From positions 1 to 10,306 of the forward strand of contig JAQGNA010000239.1 in NCBI GenBank assembly GCA_028292075.1: 10,306 nt of DNA, in the 5' to 3' direction. This document shows, one piece after another, positions 1 to 8,614 of the stretch (positions are counted from its first letter, which is position 1; each line of letters starts with the position of its first letter). Made by a program: the position numbers and the translations under genes. The notes beneath the pieces are model-generated. The model saw nothing but the letters and a program-made list of their open reading frames with translations. It searched no databases and was not told the origin of the DNA. The stretch is from Rhodoferax sp. (GTDB lineage Bacteria; Pseudomonadota; Gammaproteobacteria; Burkholderiales; Burkholderiaceae).

Positions 1-101
1 GGCCGAGCGCTACCGGACCCAGGCATGAATGGCGTGGTGCGAAGTCAGCGGGACAAGACTTGCTGCGTGGCGCCGCTGCTTGCTGCGGTACGCCGAACCC
101 C

Positions 102-1103
102 ATGAAAGCCCTCACCTTTCGCCGTTACGGCAAAACACCCGGCATCGGCTTTACCGACCTGCCGCGCCCCACGCTGCAGCCCGACGAACTGCTGGTACAG
201 GTGCATGCCGCTGGCCTCAACCCGATCGACAACATGGTTCCGAAGGGCACCTTCAAGCCGGTGTTGCACTTTGCACTGCCCGCCACCCTGGGCAGCGACC
301 TGGCCGGCGTGGTGCTGGAGGTGGGCAGCCGGGTGACGCGCTTCAAGCCGGGCGATGCGGTGTTCGCCAGCATCTTCGACCTGGGGCGCGGCGCGCTCGC
401 CGAATTTGCGGTGGTGCCCGAGCATGCGGCCGCGCCCAAGCCGGCCAACCTCGACTTCGTGCAGGCGGCGGCGATGCCGATGGTCTCGCTCACCGCGTGG
501 CAGGCGCTGAAAGAGCGGGCCCAGGTGCGGCCAGGACAAAAGGTGTTCAGTCCGGCCGGTTCGGGCGGCATCGGCACCATCGCGGTCCAGCTGGCCAAGC
601 ACTTCGGTGCCTGGGTCGCCACGACCACCAGCACGGGCAACGTCGAATGGGTGCGCGGCCTGGGCGCGGACGAGGTGGTCGACTACCGCAAGGCCGCTTT
701 CGAGCAGGTGCTGAGCGGCTACGACGTGGCCCTGGGCACGCTGCGTGGCGACGCGGTGGAGAAGTCGATCGGCATCCTCAGGCCGGGTGGCAGGATGGTT
801 TCGCTGGTGGGCCCGCTCGACGCCGCGTTCGGCCGTGCGCGCAAGCTCAACTGGCTGCTGACCCTGCTCTTCGGCTGGATGAGCCGCAAGGTCATCCGCC
901 TCGCCCGGCAACGCGACGCCAGCTACTCGTTCCTGTTCGTTCGGCCCGACGGCGAGCAACTGGCCGCCATCGGTGAACTGCTGGCCTCCGGGCGCATCCG
1001 CCCGGTCATCGACAAGGTGTTTCCCTTCGACCAGGCCATCGAGGCGCTGGCCTATCTGGAACAGGGTCGGGCCAAAGGCAAGGTGGTTGTCCGACTCCGT
1101 TGA
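102..1103 (+). CDS. Zinc-independent MDR-family NAD(P)H oxidoreductase (quinone-reductase-like)
   Basis: This 333-residue protein has the usual length and two-domain layout of medium-chain dehydrogenases/reductases. The N-terminal GroES-like domain (about residues 1-125) begins MKALTFRRYG and contains HAAGLNPID (35-43) and GSDLAG (64-69). The GHE zinc motif and catalytic Cys of alcohol dehydrogenases are absent, so a zinc-free reductase is expected. The Rossmann domain carries SPAGSGGIG (150-158) followed by AVQLAKHFGA, the usual NADP-binding site. It probably reduces quinones or activated double bonds with NADPH in the cytoplasm; the substrate cannot be told. I chose the ATG at 102 because MKALxF is the typical family start. 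An in-frame ATG at 60 would add 14 residues unlike the family. No good ribosome-binding site is visible. It has no obvious link to the genes downstream. Confidence 0.88.
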   Translation: MKALTFRRYGKTPGIGFTDLPRPTLQPDELLVQVHAAGLNPIDNMVPKGTFKPVLHFALPATLGSDLAGVVLEVGSRVTRFKPGDAVFASIFDLGRGALAEFAVVPEHAAAPKPANLDFVQAAAMPMVSLTAWQALKERAQVRPGQKVFSPAGSGGIGTIAVQLAKHFGAWVATTTSTGNVEWVRGLGADEVVDYRKAAFEQVLSGYDVALGTLRGDAVEKSIGILRPGGRMVSLVGPLDAAFGRARKLNWLLTLLFGWMSRKVIRLARQRDASYSFLFVRPDGEQLAAIGELLASGRIRPVIDKVFPFDQAIEALAYLEQGRAKGKVVVRLR

Positions 1104-1268
1104 CTTCGGCGGCCGACCAGGCGCATGCACCCGGGATGCATCGGCGCTACTTCCCGTAACAGTTCTGCCGGTGCAAGTCTTCAACCGGTGATGCGGTGTC
1201 ACGGCACCGACGCAATCGGTTCCTACGATTTGGTTTGGGCGCACTCGACCGGGGCGCTCCAACCCAAC

Positions 1269-1275
1269 AAGGAGG
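1269..1275 (+). promoter_or_regulatory. Strong ribosome-binding site of the PEP-CTERM gene
   Basis: AAGGAGG lies six bases before the ATG at 1282. It is a perfect Shine-Dalgarno match, the strongest in the window, and it fixes the start of the small secreted protein. It suggests high translation. Confidence 0.85.
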
Positions 1276-1281
1276 AATCAG

Positions 1282-1857
1282 ATGACCCCGTTCATCCGCA
1301 AGATCGCCAGCAGCCTGGTGCTCGTTCTGGCCGCGCCGTTCGCCTCGGCCACCGTACTCGGCTTCGACGACATCGCCAGCCCCGACGGCTATGCAGCCGT
1401 GCCGGGCCACTACGGTGGCCTGGACTGGAGCGGCTCGACATGGGCTGCGTTCAATGCACCGCAGGAGCCGTTCGCCGCGCATTCCGGCGACTGGCGTGTG
1501 GCAACCGAATTCGGCGGCGACGATGCGGCCAGCAGCATCCGCTTCATGTCGCCCACGGTGTTCGACGGCGCCTGGTTCGCGGGCTTCGAGGACGTGGCCG
1601 TTACCTTCCTGATGTACGCGGGCGGCCAGCTGGTGGCGACATCGGCGGCGCTCGGCCTTTCGGGTACGCCGACGTTCCTTTCCAGCGGCTTTGATGGCCT
1701 GGTTGACACGCTGGTGGTGACCAGCCCCTTCCAGGGCGGCTTCGTCATGGACGACTTCAGCTTCCACGCGGCCAACACCGTGCCCGAACCCGGCTCGATG
1801 CTGCTGGTGCTGGCCGGCATCGGCATGGCGATCGTCCACCGCCGCCGCAGCGCCTGA
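1282..1857 (+). CDS. Secreted PEP-CTERM sorting-domain protein
   Basis: The product is 191 residues. An N-terminal Sec signal peptide (basic MTPFIRK, hydrophobic core about 9-20, likely cleavage after ASA at 21-23) is followed by a Gly/Asp/aromatic-rich region that looks like a beta-sandwich. The C-terminus is a textbook PEP-CTERM tripartite signal: VPEP at 167-170, a hydrophobic stretch about 172-185, then HRRRSA. Proteins with this tail are processed by an exosortase (EpsH-type) and delivered to the cell surface or extracellular matrix of exopolysaccharide-producing Gram-negative bacteria. The central domain starts VLGFDD (25-30), a common look among PEP-CTERM proteins, but I cannot name its family or ligand. 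It ends 67 bases before the phospholipase gene, so co-transcription is possible. No exosortase gene is in the window. Confidence 0.9.
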   Translation: MTPFIRKIASSLVLVLAAPFASATVLGFDDIASPDGYAAVPGHYGGLDWSGSTWAAFNAPQEPFAAHSGDWRVATEFGGDDAASSIRFMSPTVFDGAWFAGFEDVAVTFLMYAGGQLVATSAALGLSGTPTFLSSGFDGLVDTLVVTSPFQGGFVMDDFSFHAANTVPEPGSMLLVLAGIGMAIVHRRRSA

Positions 1858-1867
1858 GCCGCCACCA

Positions 1868-1900
1868 CGCATTCAGCCCCCGCAGTCAGCCCCGCATTCA
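1868..1900 (+). repeat. Short imperfect tandem repeat between PEP-CTERM and phospholipase genes
   Basis: CGCATTCA occurs at 1868-1875 and 1893-1900. Inside it TCAGCCCCCGCA (1873-1884) is repeated as TCAGCCCCGCA (1886-1896). The unit is about 13 bases and present roughly twice. It lies in the 67-base spacer ahead of the phospholipase start. It could be replication slippage or a binding site; no function is evident. Confidence 0.4.
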
Positions 1901-1924
1901 TCTTCCACGCTCACGAGGTTCCCC

Positions 1925-4132
1925 ATGAACAACCCCAACCGCCGCGGCTTCCTGCGCGCCGTCGGCACGGCCGCCGGCGCCACCGCCGCCATGACCACCT
2001 TCCCGCCCGCCATCGCGCGCGCGCTGTCGATCAACGCCGCAAGGCGGTCCGGCACGATCGAGGATGTGCAGCACATCGTCATCCTGACCCAGGAAAACCG
2101 CTCCTTCGACCATTACTTCGGCACGCTGAACGGGGTGCGCGGCTTTGCCGACCGCTTTCCCATTCCGGTGGCCGATTCGGCCGGCATCGCGGGCAAGAAC
2201 GTGTGGTTCCAGCCCAGCCGCAAGGCGACCGACCCGACCCGTGTGCTCGCACCATTCCATCTGGACACCGTGCGGCAGTTTCCGCTGATGCGGGTCGAGG
2301 GCACGCCCCATGGCTGGGACAACTGCCAGAGCGCCTGGGACCACGGCCGCATGAACGCCTGGCCGGTGAGCAAGCAGAACCATTCCATGGGCCATTACGC
2401 CCAGGCCGACCTGCCCTTCCAGTGGGCCATGGCCAATGCCTTCACGTTGTGCGATGCCTACCACTGCGCTTCGCAGACCGGCACCAACCCCAACCGCCTG
2501 TTCCTGTTCACCGGCACCAACGATCCATCCGGCCGCGGCCACGGCCCGGCCACCTACAACGACTACGACTGGTTCGACAGCGACCACGGTGACGGCGGCT
2601 ACACCTGGACGACCTATCCCGAGCGCCTCGAAGCGGCCGGTGTCAGCTGGCAGGTGTACGAAGACATGGCGGACAACTTCACCGACAACCCACTTGCCGG
2701 CTTCAAGAACTTCCGCGATGCCTGGTTCCGCAAGCCGGGCTATTCCGAAGCCCTGCGGCAAAAGGGCGTGAGCACCCGCCATCTCGACCTGCTGCGGGCC
2801 GACGTGCTGGCAGACAAGCTGCCCCGCGTGTCCTGGATCGTCGGGCCTTCCGCGGATTCGGAACACCCCGGCCCTTCCAGCCCCGCCCAGGGCGCCGACT
2901 ACACGGCGCGGGTGCTCGACTGCCTGACGGCCAACCCCGACGTCTGGGCCAAGACGGTGTTCTTCATCAACTTCGACGAGAACGACGGCTTCTTCGACCA
3001 TGTGCCGCCACCGTCCGCACCCTCCTACGAGCGCTGGAACGCCGACCCGGCGCGGGCTGCGCTGGCCGGCGGCTCCACGGTGGACACCACGGGCGAGTAC
3101 CACGAGGTCATGCTGCCGTACGACGGCTATGCCAACGACCCGACCGAACAGGCGCTGCTGCACCGGCCGTACGGCATGGGCCCCCGCGTGCCGATGTACG
3201 TGCTGTCGCCATGGAGCCGTGGCGGCTGGGTGAACTCGCAGGTCTGCGACCACACCTCGGTGATCCGCTTCATCGAAAAGCGTTTCGGCGTGGCGGAGAC
3301 CAACATCTCGGCCTGGCGTAGGGCGGTGTCGGGCGATCTCACCAGCGCGTTCAACTTTGCCGACCCGAACGACACCGCGTTCTTCGCCAGCCTGCCATCG
3401 ACGCTCGCGGTGGCCAACCGGTCGCGCGCGCTGCCGGGGCGCACGACGCCGACGCTGCCCGCCGGTGCGGTACTGCCGTCGCAGGCGGACGGCGTGCGGC
3501 CATCGCGCGCCCTGCCCTACGACCTGCAGGCCACCTGCAAGGTGATTGCAGGCGCCACCATGGCGTCGGCGCGGGTCCAGGTGACGTTCAGCAACACCGG
3601 CGGCCAGGCCGCGGTGTTCCATGTGTACGACCGCCGCAATCTGGGCGGCATTCCGCGGCGCTACACCGTCGAGCCGGGCAAGGAACTGACCGGCAGCTGG
3701 GCACCTGCGGCCGGCGGCGCCTACGATCTGTGGGTGCTGGCGCCCAACGGCTGGCACCGCCACTTGACCGGCAACGCCTACCGGGCCGTGGCCGCGGGGC
3801 AGGCGAATCCGGACGTGCAGGCCAGCTGCGACCCCGTGAGCGGCGACCTCGTGCTGAAGCTGGTCAACGCGGGCGCCGCGCCCTGCAGCTTCATGGTCAC
3901 CGCCAACGCCTACACCACGCGCCAGAGCGAGCACAAGGTGGTGGCCCGCAGCGAAACCGTGGTGCGCCTGCCTTTGGCGGCCAGCGGCAACTGGTACGAC
4001 TTCAGCGTCCGGGTCGTGGGCCAGAACGACTACAGCCGCCGCCTGGCCGGCCGGCTCGAGACCGGAAAGCCCTCGTTCTCCGACCCGGCCATGTTCGGCC
4101 AGGCGGTGGGCGAGCAGCTGCGCATCGGCTAG
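1925..4132 (+). CDS. Tat-exported phospholipase C, phosphocholine-specific type (PlcH/PlcN-like)
   Basis: The 735-residue length matches bacterial phosphocholine-preferring phospholipases C, which cleave phosphatidylcholine or sphingomyelin to phosphocholine and a lipid. The N-terminus is a Tat signal (RRGFLRA at 6-12, hydrophobic stretch, then PPAIARA about 27-33), so it folds in the cytoplasm before export. The phosphoesterase domain (about 48-460) contains ENRSFDHYFG (57-66), TGTNPNR (185-191, with the probable nucleophile Thr/Ser region), TGTND (196-200), DENDGFFDH (351-359) and CDHTSVIRFIEKRF (441-454), which supply the metal-binding Asp, Glu, Asn and His. Two beta-rich C-terminal repeats of the DUF756 type follow (about 530-612 and 625-712). 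The start is supported by the Tat motif at the right distance and by a modest GAGG six bases upstream. Substrate is inferred from the family; acid phosphatase (AcpA-like) activity is the alternative. No PlcR-type chaperone follows it. Confidence 0.9.
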   Translation: MNNPNRRGFLRAVGTAAGATAAMTTFPPAIARALSINAARRSGTIEDVQHIVILTQENRSFDHYFGTLNGVRGFADRFPIPVADSAGIAGKNVWFQPSRKATDPTRVLAPFHLDTVRQFPLMRVEGTPHGWDNCQSAWDHGRMNAWPVSKQNHSMGHYAQADLPFQWAMANAFTLCDAYHCASQTGTNPNRLFLFTGTNDPSGRGHGPATYNDYDWFDSDHGDGGYTWTTYPERLEAAGVSWQVYEDMADNFTDNPLAGFKNFRDAWFRKPGYSEALRQKGVSTRHLDLLRADVLADKLPRVSWIVGPSADSEHPGPSSPAQGADYTARVLDCLTANPDVWAKTVFFINFDENDGFFDHVPPPSAPSYERWNADPARAALAGGSTVDTTGEYHEVMLPYDGYANDPTEQALLHRPYGMGPRVPMYVLSPWSRGGWVNSQVCDHTSVIRFIEKRFGVAETNISAWRRAVSGDLTSAFNFADPNDTAFFASLPSTLAVANRSRALPGRTTPTLPAGAVLPSQADGVRPSRALPYDLQATCKVIAGATMASARVQVTFSNTGGQAAVFHVYDRRNLGGIPRRYTVEPGKELTGSWAPAAGGAYDLWVLAPNGWHRHLTGNAYRAVAAGQANPDVQASCDPVSGDLVLKLVNAGAAPCSFMVTANAYTTRQSEHKVVARSETVVRLPLAASGNWYDFSVRVVGQNDYSRRLAGRLETGKPSFSDPAMFGQAVGEQLRIG

Positions 4133-4133
4133 C

Positions 4134-4190
4134 GGGCGCCAACCACGGGCGGCAGGCCGTCCCGGCGCGGGCCGCCCCGCCGTGGCGCCC
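4134..4190 (+). terminator. GC-rich hairpin just after the phospholipase stop; possible terminator
   Basis: Two bases after the TAG, GGGCG (4134-4138), CCACGG (4143-4148) and GCGGC (4149-4153) pair with CGCCC (4186-4190), CCGTGG (4180-4185) and GCCGC (4171-4175). This gives a 16-pair stem with two small bulges and a 17-base loop. GGGCGCCA/TGGCGCCC is an alternative perfect outer stem. There is no T-run after it, so it is not a classical intrinsic terminator. It could assist termination, block 3' exonucleases, or simply reflect high GC. Confidence 0.4.
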
Positions 4191-4191
4191 A

Positions 4192-4203
4192 GCCATCGAT
4201 GGC
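4192..4203. repeat. Perfect 12-bp palindrome GCCATCGATGGC, first of two CGATGGC dyads
   Basis: The palindrome lies in the intergenic region upstream of the sarcosine operon. Its half-site CGATGGC recurs in a second inverted repeat at 4252-4267, with centres 62 bases apart (about six helical turns). Such spacing would suit a looping or cooperative regulator, but no binding protein can be named from the sequence. Confidence 0.5.
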
Positions 4204-4244
4204 CAGCGGTGGCCATGACAGCCATGGACCCGGCACGGACCGCA

Positions 4245-4275
4245 ATGGCCGCGATGGCCCGCCATCGACCGCCAT
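4245..4275. repeat. Nested inverted repeat built on CGATGGC / GCCATCG
   Basis: The inner arms CGATGGC (4252-4258) and GCCATCG (4261-4267) are perfect with two bases between them. Outer arms ATGGC (4245-4249) and GCCAT (4271-4275) continue the dyad across a 2/3-base interruption. At RNA level it can fold as 5 + 6 pairs with a CCCG tetraloop. At DNA level it shares its half-site with the palindrome at 4192-4203. It sits 107 bases before the glyA-type start, so it may be an operator or a leader hairpin. Function is inference. Confidence 0.5.
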
Positions 4276-4287
4276 GTGTCGGATTAA

Positions 4288-4310
4288 GCCGATTGGATGA
4301 CGCAATTGGC
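4288..4310. promoter_or_regulatory. Candidate LysR-type box (T-N11-A dyad) ahead of the operon
   Basis: GCCGATTG (4288-4295) and CAATTGGC (4303-4310) form an inverted repeat matching at 7 of 8 positions around a 7-base centre. The core ATTG-N7-CAAT contains T4293-N11-A4305, the classical LysR-family signature. The right arm overlaps TTGGCA (4306-4311), a 5/6 match to a sigma-70 -35 element. No convincing -10 follows at 16-18 bases (best about 3/6). No LysR gene is in the window, so the assignment rests on the dyad alone. Confidence 0.35.
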
Positions 4311-4381
4311 ACGGTGCAACCCGCCGTTGAAAACGAAGATCTGGCCCTACCGCCTCTGCGTTTTCACGAAGGACCCGCGCC

Positions 4382-5641
4382 ATGTTCAGCCAGCAAGAGC
4401 AATCCCTCCGCACCGCCGATCCCGACCTCTGGGCCATCGTCCAGCGCGAGAACCGCCGCCAGGAAGAGCACATCGAGCTCATCGCCAGCGAAAACTACAC
4501 CTCCCCGGCGGTGATGGCCGCCCAGGGCAGCCAGCTGACCAACAAGTACGCCGAGGGCTATCCGGGCCGGCGCTACTACGGCGGCTGCGAGTTCGTCGAC
4601 CAGGCAGAGCAGCTGGCCCTGGACCGCGTGCGGGCCCTGTTCGGCGCCGACCTGCACGGCTGGGCCGCCAACGTGCAGCCGCATTCCGGCGCCCAGGCCA
4701 ACGAGGCGGTGTTCATGGCCACCATGAAGCCGGGCGACACCTTCATGGGCATGAGCCTGGCCGAGGGCGGCCACCTGTCGCACGGCATGGCGCTGAACAT
4801 GAGCGGCAAGTGGTTCAACGTGGTGAGCTACGGCCTGAACGAGCGCGAAGAGATCGACTACGACGCCATGGAAAGCAAGGCGCAGGCATGCCGGCCCAAG
4901 ATCATCATCGCCGGCGCTTCGGCCTATGCGCTGCGCATCGACTTCGAACGCTTCGCCAGGGTGGCCAAGGCGGTGGGCGCGCTGCTCATGGTCGACATGG
5001 CGCATTACGCGGGCCTGATCGCCGCGGGCGAGTACCCCAACCCGATCCCGCATGCCGACATCGTCACCTCCACCACGCACAAGAGCCTGCGCGGCCCCCG
5101 CGGCGGCATCATCCTGATGCGCCCCGAGCTGGAGAAGGCGATCAACAGCGCCATCTTCCCCGGCCTGCAGGGCGGCCCGCTGATGCATGTGATCGCGGCC
5201 AAGGCGGCGGCGTTCAAGGAAGCGCTGGCGCCCGAGTTCAAGACCTACCAGCGGCAGGTGATGCAGAACGCCGCGGCTTTGGCCGAAACGCTGACCCAGC
5301 GCGGGCTGCGCATTGTCTCGGGCCGCACCGAAAGCCACCTGATGCTGGTCGACCTGCGCGCCAAGGGCATGACCGGCAAGGCCGCCGAAGCCCTGCTGGG
5401 CGAGGCCCACATCACCGTCAACAAGAACGCGATCCCGAACGACCCTGAAAAGCCGATGGTGACCAGCGGCGTGCGCCTGGGTTCGCCGGCCATGACCACC
5501 CGCGGCTTCAAGGAAGACGAATCCCGCCTGGTGGGCCACCTCATCGCCGACCTGCTGGACCAGCCGGGCGACGCCGCCGTGCTGGCCACGGTGCGGACCA
5601 AGGTGGCCACCCTGACCCGCGACTTCCCGGTCTACGGCTGA
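4382..5641 (+). CDS. glyA: Serine hydroxymethyltransferase family protein, divergent paralogue in a sarcosine operon
   Basis: This 419-residue PLP enzyme of fold type I should interconvert glycine + 5,10-methylene-THF and serine + THF. Visible landmarks are [11 protein letters not shown] (31-41), NKYAEGYPG (54-62), RRYYGGCE (63-70), VDMAH (204-208) and [12 protein letters not shown] (231-242) with the PLP lysine K234, NKN (347-349), and SGVRLGSPA with the carboxylate-binding R365. It differs from E. coli GlyA by about four extra residues before VQPHSG (LHGWAA), Ala104 where E. coli has Ser99, Glu128 where E. coli has His123, and Tyr209 after DMAH. AAGGA ends eight bases before the ATG. It is first in the operon, 14 bases before sdaA, where it would use glycine and methylene-THF from sarcosine oxidase. 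Alternatives are an alpha-methylserine hydroxymethyltransferase or aldolase, relatives of SHMT reported from this bacterial group. The housekeeping glyA is probably elsewhere. Confidence 0.85.
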   Translation: MFSQQEQSLRTADPDLWAIVQRENRRQEEHIELIASENYTSPAVMAAQGSQLTNKYAEGYPGRRYYGGCEFVDQAEQLALDRVRALFGADLHGWAANVQPHSGAQANEAVFMATMKPGDTFMGMSLAEGGHLSHGMALNMSGKWFNVVSYGLNEREEIDYDAMESKAQACRPKIIIAGASAYALRIDFERFARVAKAVGALLMVDMAHYAGLIAAGEYPNPIPHADIVTSTTHKSLRGPRGGIILMRPELEKAINSAIFPGLQGGPLMHVIAAKAAAFKEALAPEFKTYQRQVMQNAAALAETLTQRGLRIVSGRTESHLMLVDLRAKGMTGKAAEALLGEAHITVNKNAIPNDPEKPMVTSGVRLGSPAMTTRGFKEDESRLVGHLIADLLDQPGDAAVLATVRTKVATLTRDFPVYG

Positions 5642-5655
5642 AGACCCTCACCACC

Positions 5656-7032
<1,377 letters not shown>

Positions 7033-7035
7033 CAC

Positions 7036-7040
7036 AAGGA
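7036..7040 (+). promoter_or_regulatory. Ribosome-binding site that decides the soxB start
   Basis: AAGGA lies nine bases before the ATG at 7050. A GTG at 7026 is also in frame but overlaps the end of sdaA and has no Shine-Dalgarno sequence. The [10 protein letters not shown] start is typical for SoxB. Confidence 0.7.
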
Positions 7041-7049
7041 TCTACAAAC

Positions 7050-8294
7050 ATGCAGAATTTTTCGATCTGGTCGCTGCTGCGCAATGCCATGTCCTACCAC
7101 GAGGGCTGGGAGAAGCAGTGGAAGTCGCCCGAGCCGCAACGTGAATACGACGTGGTGGTGGTGGGCGGCGGCGGCCATGGCCTGGCCACCGCCTACTACC
7201 TGGCGAAGGAGCACGGCGTGCGCAACATCGCCGTGGTGGAGCGCGGCTACCTGGGCGGCGGCAACACCGCACGCAACACCACCATCGTGCGCTCCAACTA
7301 CCTCTGGGACGAATCGACCGCGCTGTACGAGAAGTCGATGAAGCTCTGGGAAGGCTTGTCGCAGGACATCAACTACAACGTGATGTTCAGCCAGCGCGGC
7401 GTGTTGAACCTGGGCCACACGCTTCAGGAGATGCGCGACATCGAGCGCCGCGTGTCCGCCAACCGCCTGAACGGGGTGGACGGCGAAGTGGTGACGCCGG
7501 CGCAGATCAAGGAGATGATTCCCTTCATCAACCTGAACACCCGCTACCCCGTGCTGGGCGCCTCGCTGCAGCGGCGCGGCGGCGTGGCGCGGCACGACGC
7601 GGTGGCCTGGGGCTATGCGCGCGCGGCCGATGCGCTGGGCGTGGACATCCTGCAAAACTGCGAGGTGACCGGCATCCGCCGCAGCGATGGCGCGGTCACC
7701 GGCATCGAGACGGCCAAGGGCTTCATCAAGGCGAAGAAGGTGGCCCTGGTGGCGGCCGGGCACTCCAGCGTGATCGCCAGCATGGCCGACATCAGGCTGC
7801 CCATCGAGAGCCGGCCGCTGCAGGCGCTGGTCTCCGAGCCGCTCAAGCCGATCTTCCCCAACGTGCTCATGAGCAACGCGATCCATGCCTACATCAGCCA
7901 GTCGGACAAGGGCGACCTGGTGATCGGCGCCGGTGTCGACCAGTACAACGGCTACGGCCAGCGCGGCAGCTACCACACCATCGAGCACACGCTGCAGGCC
8001 ATCGTCGAGATGTTCCCGATCTTCTCGCGGGTGCGCATGAACCGGCAATGGGGCGGCATTGTCGACGTCACACCGGACGCCTGCCCGATCATCGGCCTGA
8101 CGCCGGTCAAGGGCCTCTACATCAACTGCGGCTGGGGCACCGGCGGCTTCAAGGCGACGCCCGGCTCCGGCTGGGTCATGGCGCACACCGTGGCGCAGGA
8201 CCGGCCGCATGCGCTCAACGCGGCGCTGTCGCTCGACCGCTTCCACAGCGGCCACCTGATCGACGAACACGGCGCGGCCGGCGTCGCCCACTGA
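7050..8294 (+). CDS. soxB: Sarcosine oxidase, beta subunit (heterotetrameric)
   Basis: This is the catalytic flavin subunit of tetrameric sarcosine oxidase, which oxidises sarcosine to glycine, giving H2O2 and, with THF, 5,10-methylene-THF. The 414-residue chain is full length. A dinucleotide-binding fold at 34-65 has GGGGHG (39-44) for non-covalent FAD and ends in VVER, followed by [16 protein letters not shown] (69-84). His182 in ARHDAVAWG (180-188) aligns by context with the histidine that carries covalent FMN in characterised enzymes. CGWGTGGFK (360-368) holds the conserved lysine (K368, counterpart of K358 in Corynebacterium). The gene starts 17 bases after sdaA and ends 11 bases before soxD. 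All key residues look intact, so an active enzyme is expected if soxA and soxG are complete. Confidence 0.97.
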   Translation: MQNFSIWSLLRNAMSYHEGWEKQWKSPEPQREYDVVVVGGGGHGLATAYYLAKEHGVRNIAVVERGYLGGGNTARNTTIVRSNYLWDESTALYEKSMKLWEGLSQDINYNVMFSQRGVLNLGHTLQEMRDIERRVSANRLNGVDGEVVTPAQIKEMIPFINLNTRYPVLGASLQRRGGVARHDAVAWGYARAADALGVDILQNCEVTGIRRSDGAVTGIETAKGFIKAKKVALVAAGHSSVIASMADIRLPIESRPLQALVSEPLKPIFPNVLMSNAIHAYISQSDKGDLVIGAGVDQYNGYGQRGSYHTIEHTLQAIVEMFPIFSRVRMNRQWGGIVDVTPDACPIIGLTPVKGLYINCGWGTGGFKATPGSGWVMAHTVAQDRPHALNAALSLDRFHSGHLIDEHGAAGVAH

Positions 8295-8305
8295 GGAACA
8301 CAACC

Positions 8306-8614
8306 ATGTTGCAAATCGACTGTCCCTGGTGCGGCAAGCGCGCCGAGAGCGAATTCACCTGCGGCGGCGAGGGCGGCATCGTGCGGCCCGTGGCGACCGA
8401 AGGCATGAGCGACGCCGCGTGGGGCGACTACGTCTTCATGCGGCGCAATCCCAAGGGCCTGCACCACGAACAATGGCGGCATTCGAGCGGCTGCGGCCGC
8501 TGGTTCAACGCCCTGCGCGACACCGTGAGCTACCGATTCGAGGCGGTGTGGAAGATCGGTGCGCAGGTGCCACCGGCCGCGGTACCGCATGTCAACACCG
8601 GAGGACCGGCATGA
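8306..8614 (+). CDS. soxD: Sarcosine oxidase, delta subunit (zinc-binding)
   Basis: The 102-residue protein is the small structural subunit that binds one zinc ion and contacts the alpha subunit of tetrameric sarcosine oxidase. The N-terminal CPWC (C6, C9) and the HSSGC segment (H59, C63) supply the same four ligands known from solved structures. The family motifs RPVATEG (27-33) and EQWRHSSGCGRWFNALRDT (55-73) are present. GAGGAA at 8293-8298, overlapping the soxB stop, gives a good ribosome-binding site seven bases from the ATG. The stop overlaps the soxA start as ATGA, so the two subunits are probably translationally coupled. Confidence 0.96.
   Translation: MLQIDCPWCGKRAESEFTCGGEGGIVRPVATEGMSDAAWGDYVFMRRNPKGLHHEQWRHSSGCGRWFNALRDTVSYRFEAVWKIGAQVPPAAVPHVNTGGPA

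Noticed and set aside
1..28. Possible 3' end of an upstream gene (in-frame AERYRTQA then TGA at 26-28)
   Set aside because: Only eight codons are visible, with no recognisable family, so a stop codon there is not evidence of a gene.
1125..1146. ATGCA-CCCGGG-ATGCA repeat in the spacer after the MDR gene
   Set aside because: The dyad is broken by an extra base and leaves no loop. It is too short to claim as a site.
1194..1209. Small hairpin CGGTG-TCACGG-CACCG after the MDR gene
   Set aside because: It has only five pairs, no T-run, and lies 91 bases past the stop. It is expected by chance in GC-rich DNA.
1898..4312. Very long open frame on the minus strand covering the phospholipase gene
   Set aside because: The translation is Arg/Gly/Ala/His-rich with no recognisable motif and mirrors the + strand codon bias. 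It is a high-GC antisense shadow of a clear + strand gene.
4307..4321. Sigma-54 promoter suggested by TGGCAC at 4307-4312
   Set aside because: The matching -12 element (GC twelve bases after the GG, in a TTGC context) is missing: the sequence there is CC in AACCC.
4192..4381. Glycine, THF or ZTP riboswitch ahead of the glyA-type gene
   Set aside because: None of the conserved core sequences of those classes could be recognised by eye. A covariance-model search (Infernal/Rfam) would settle it.
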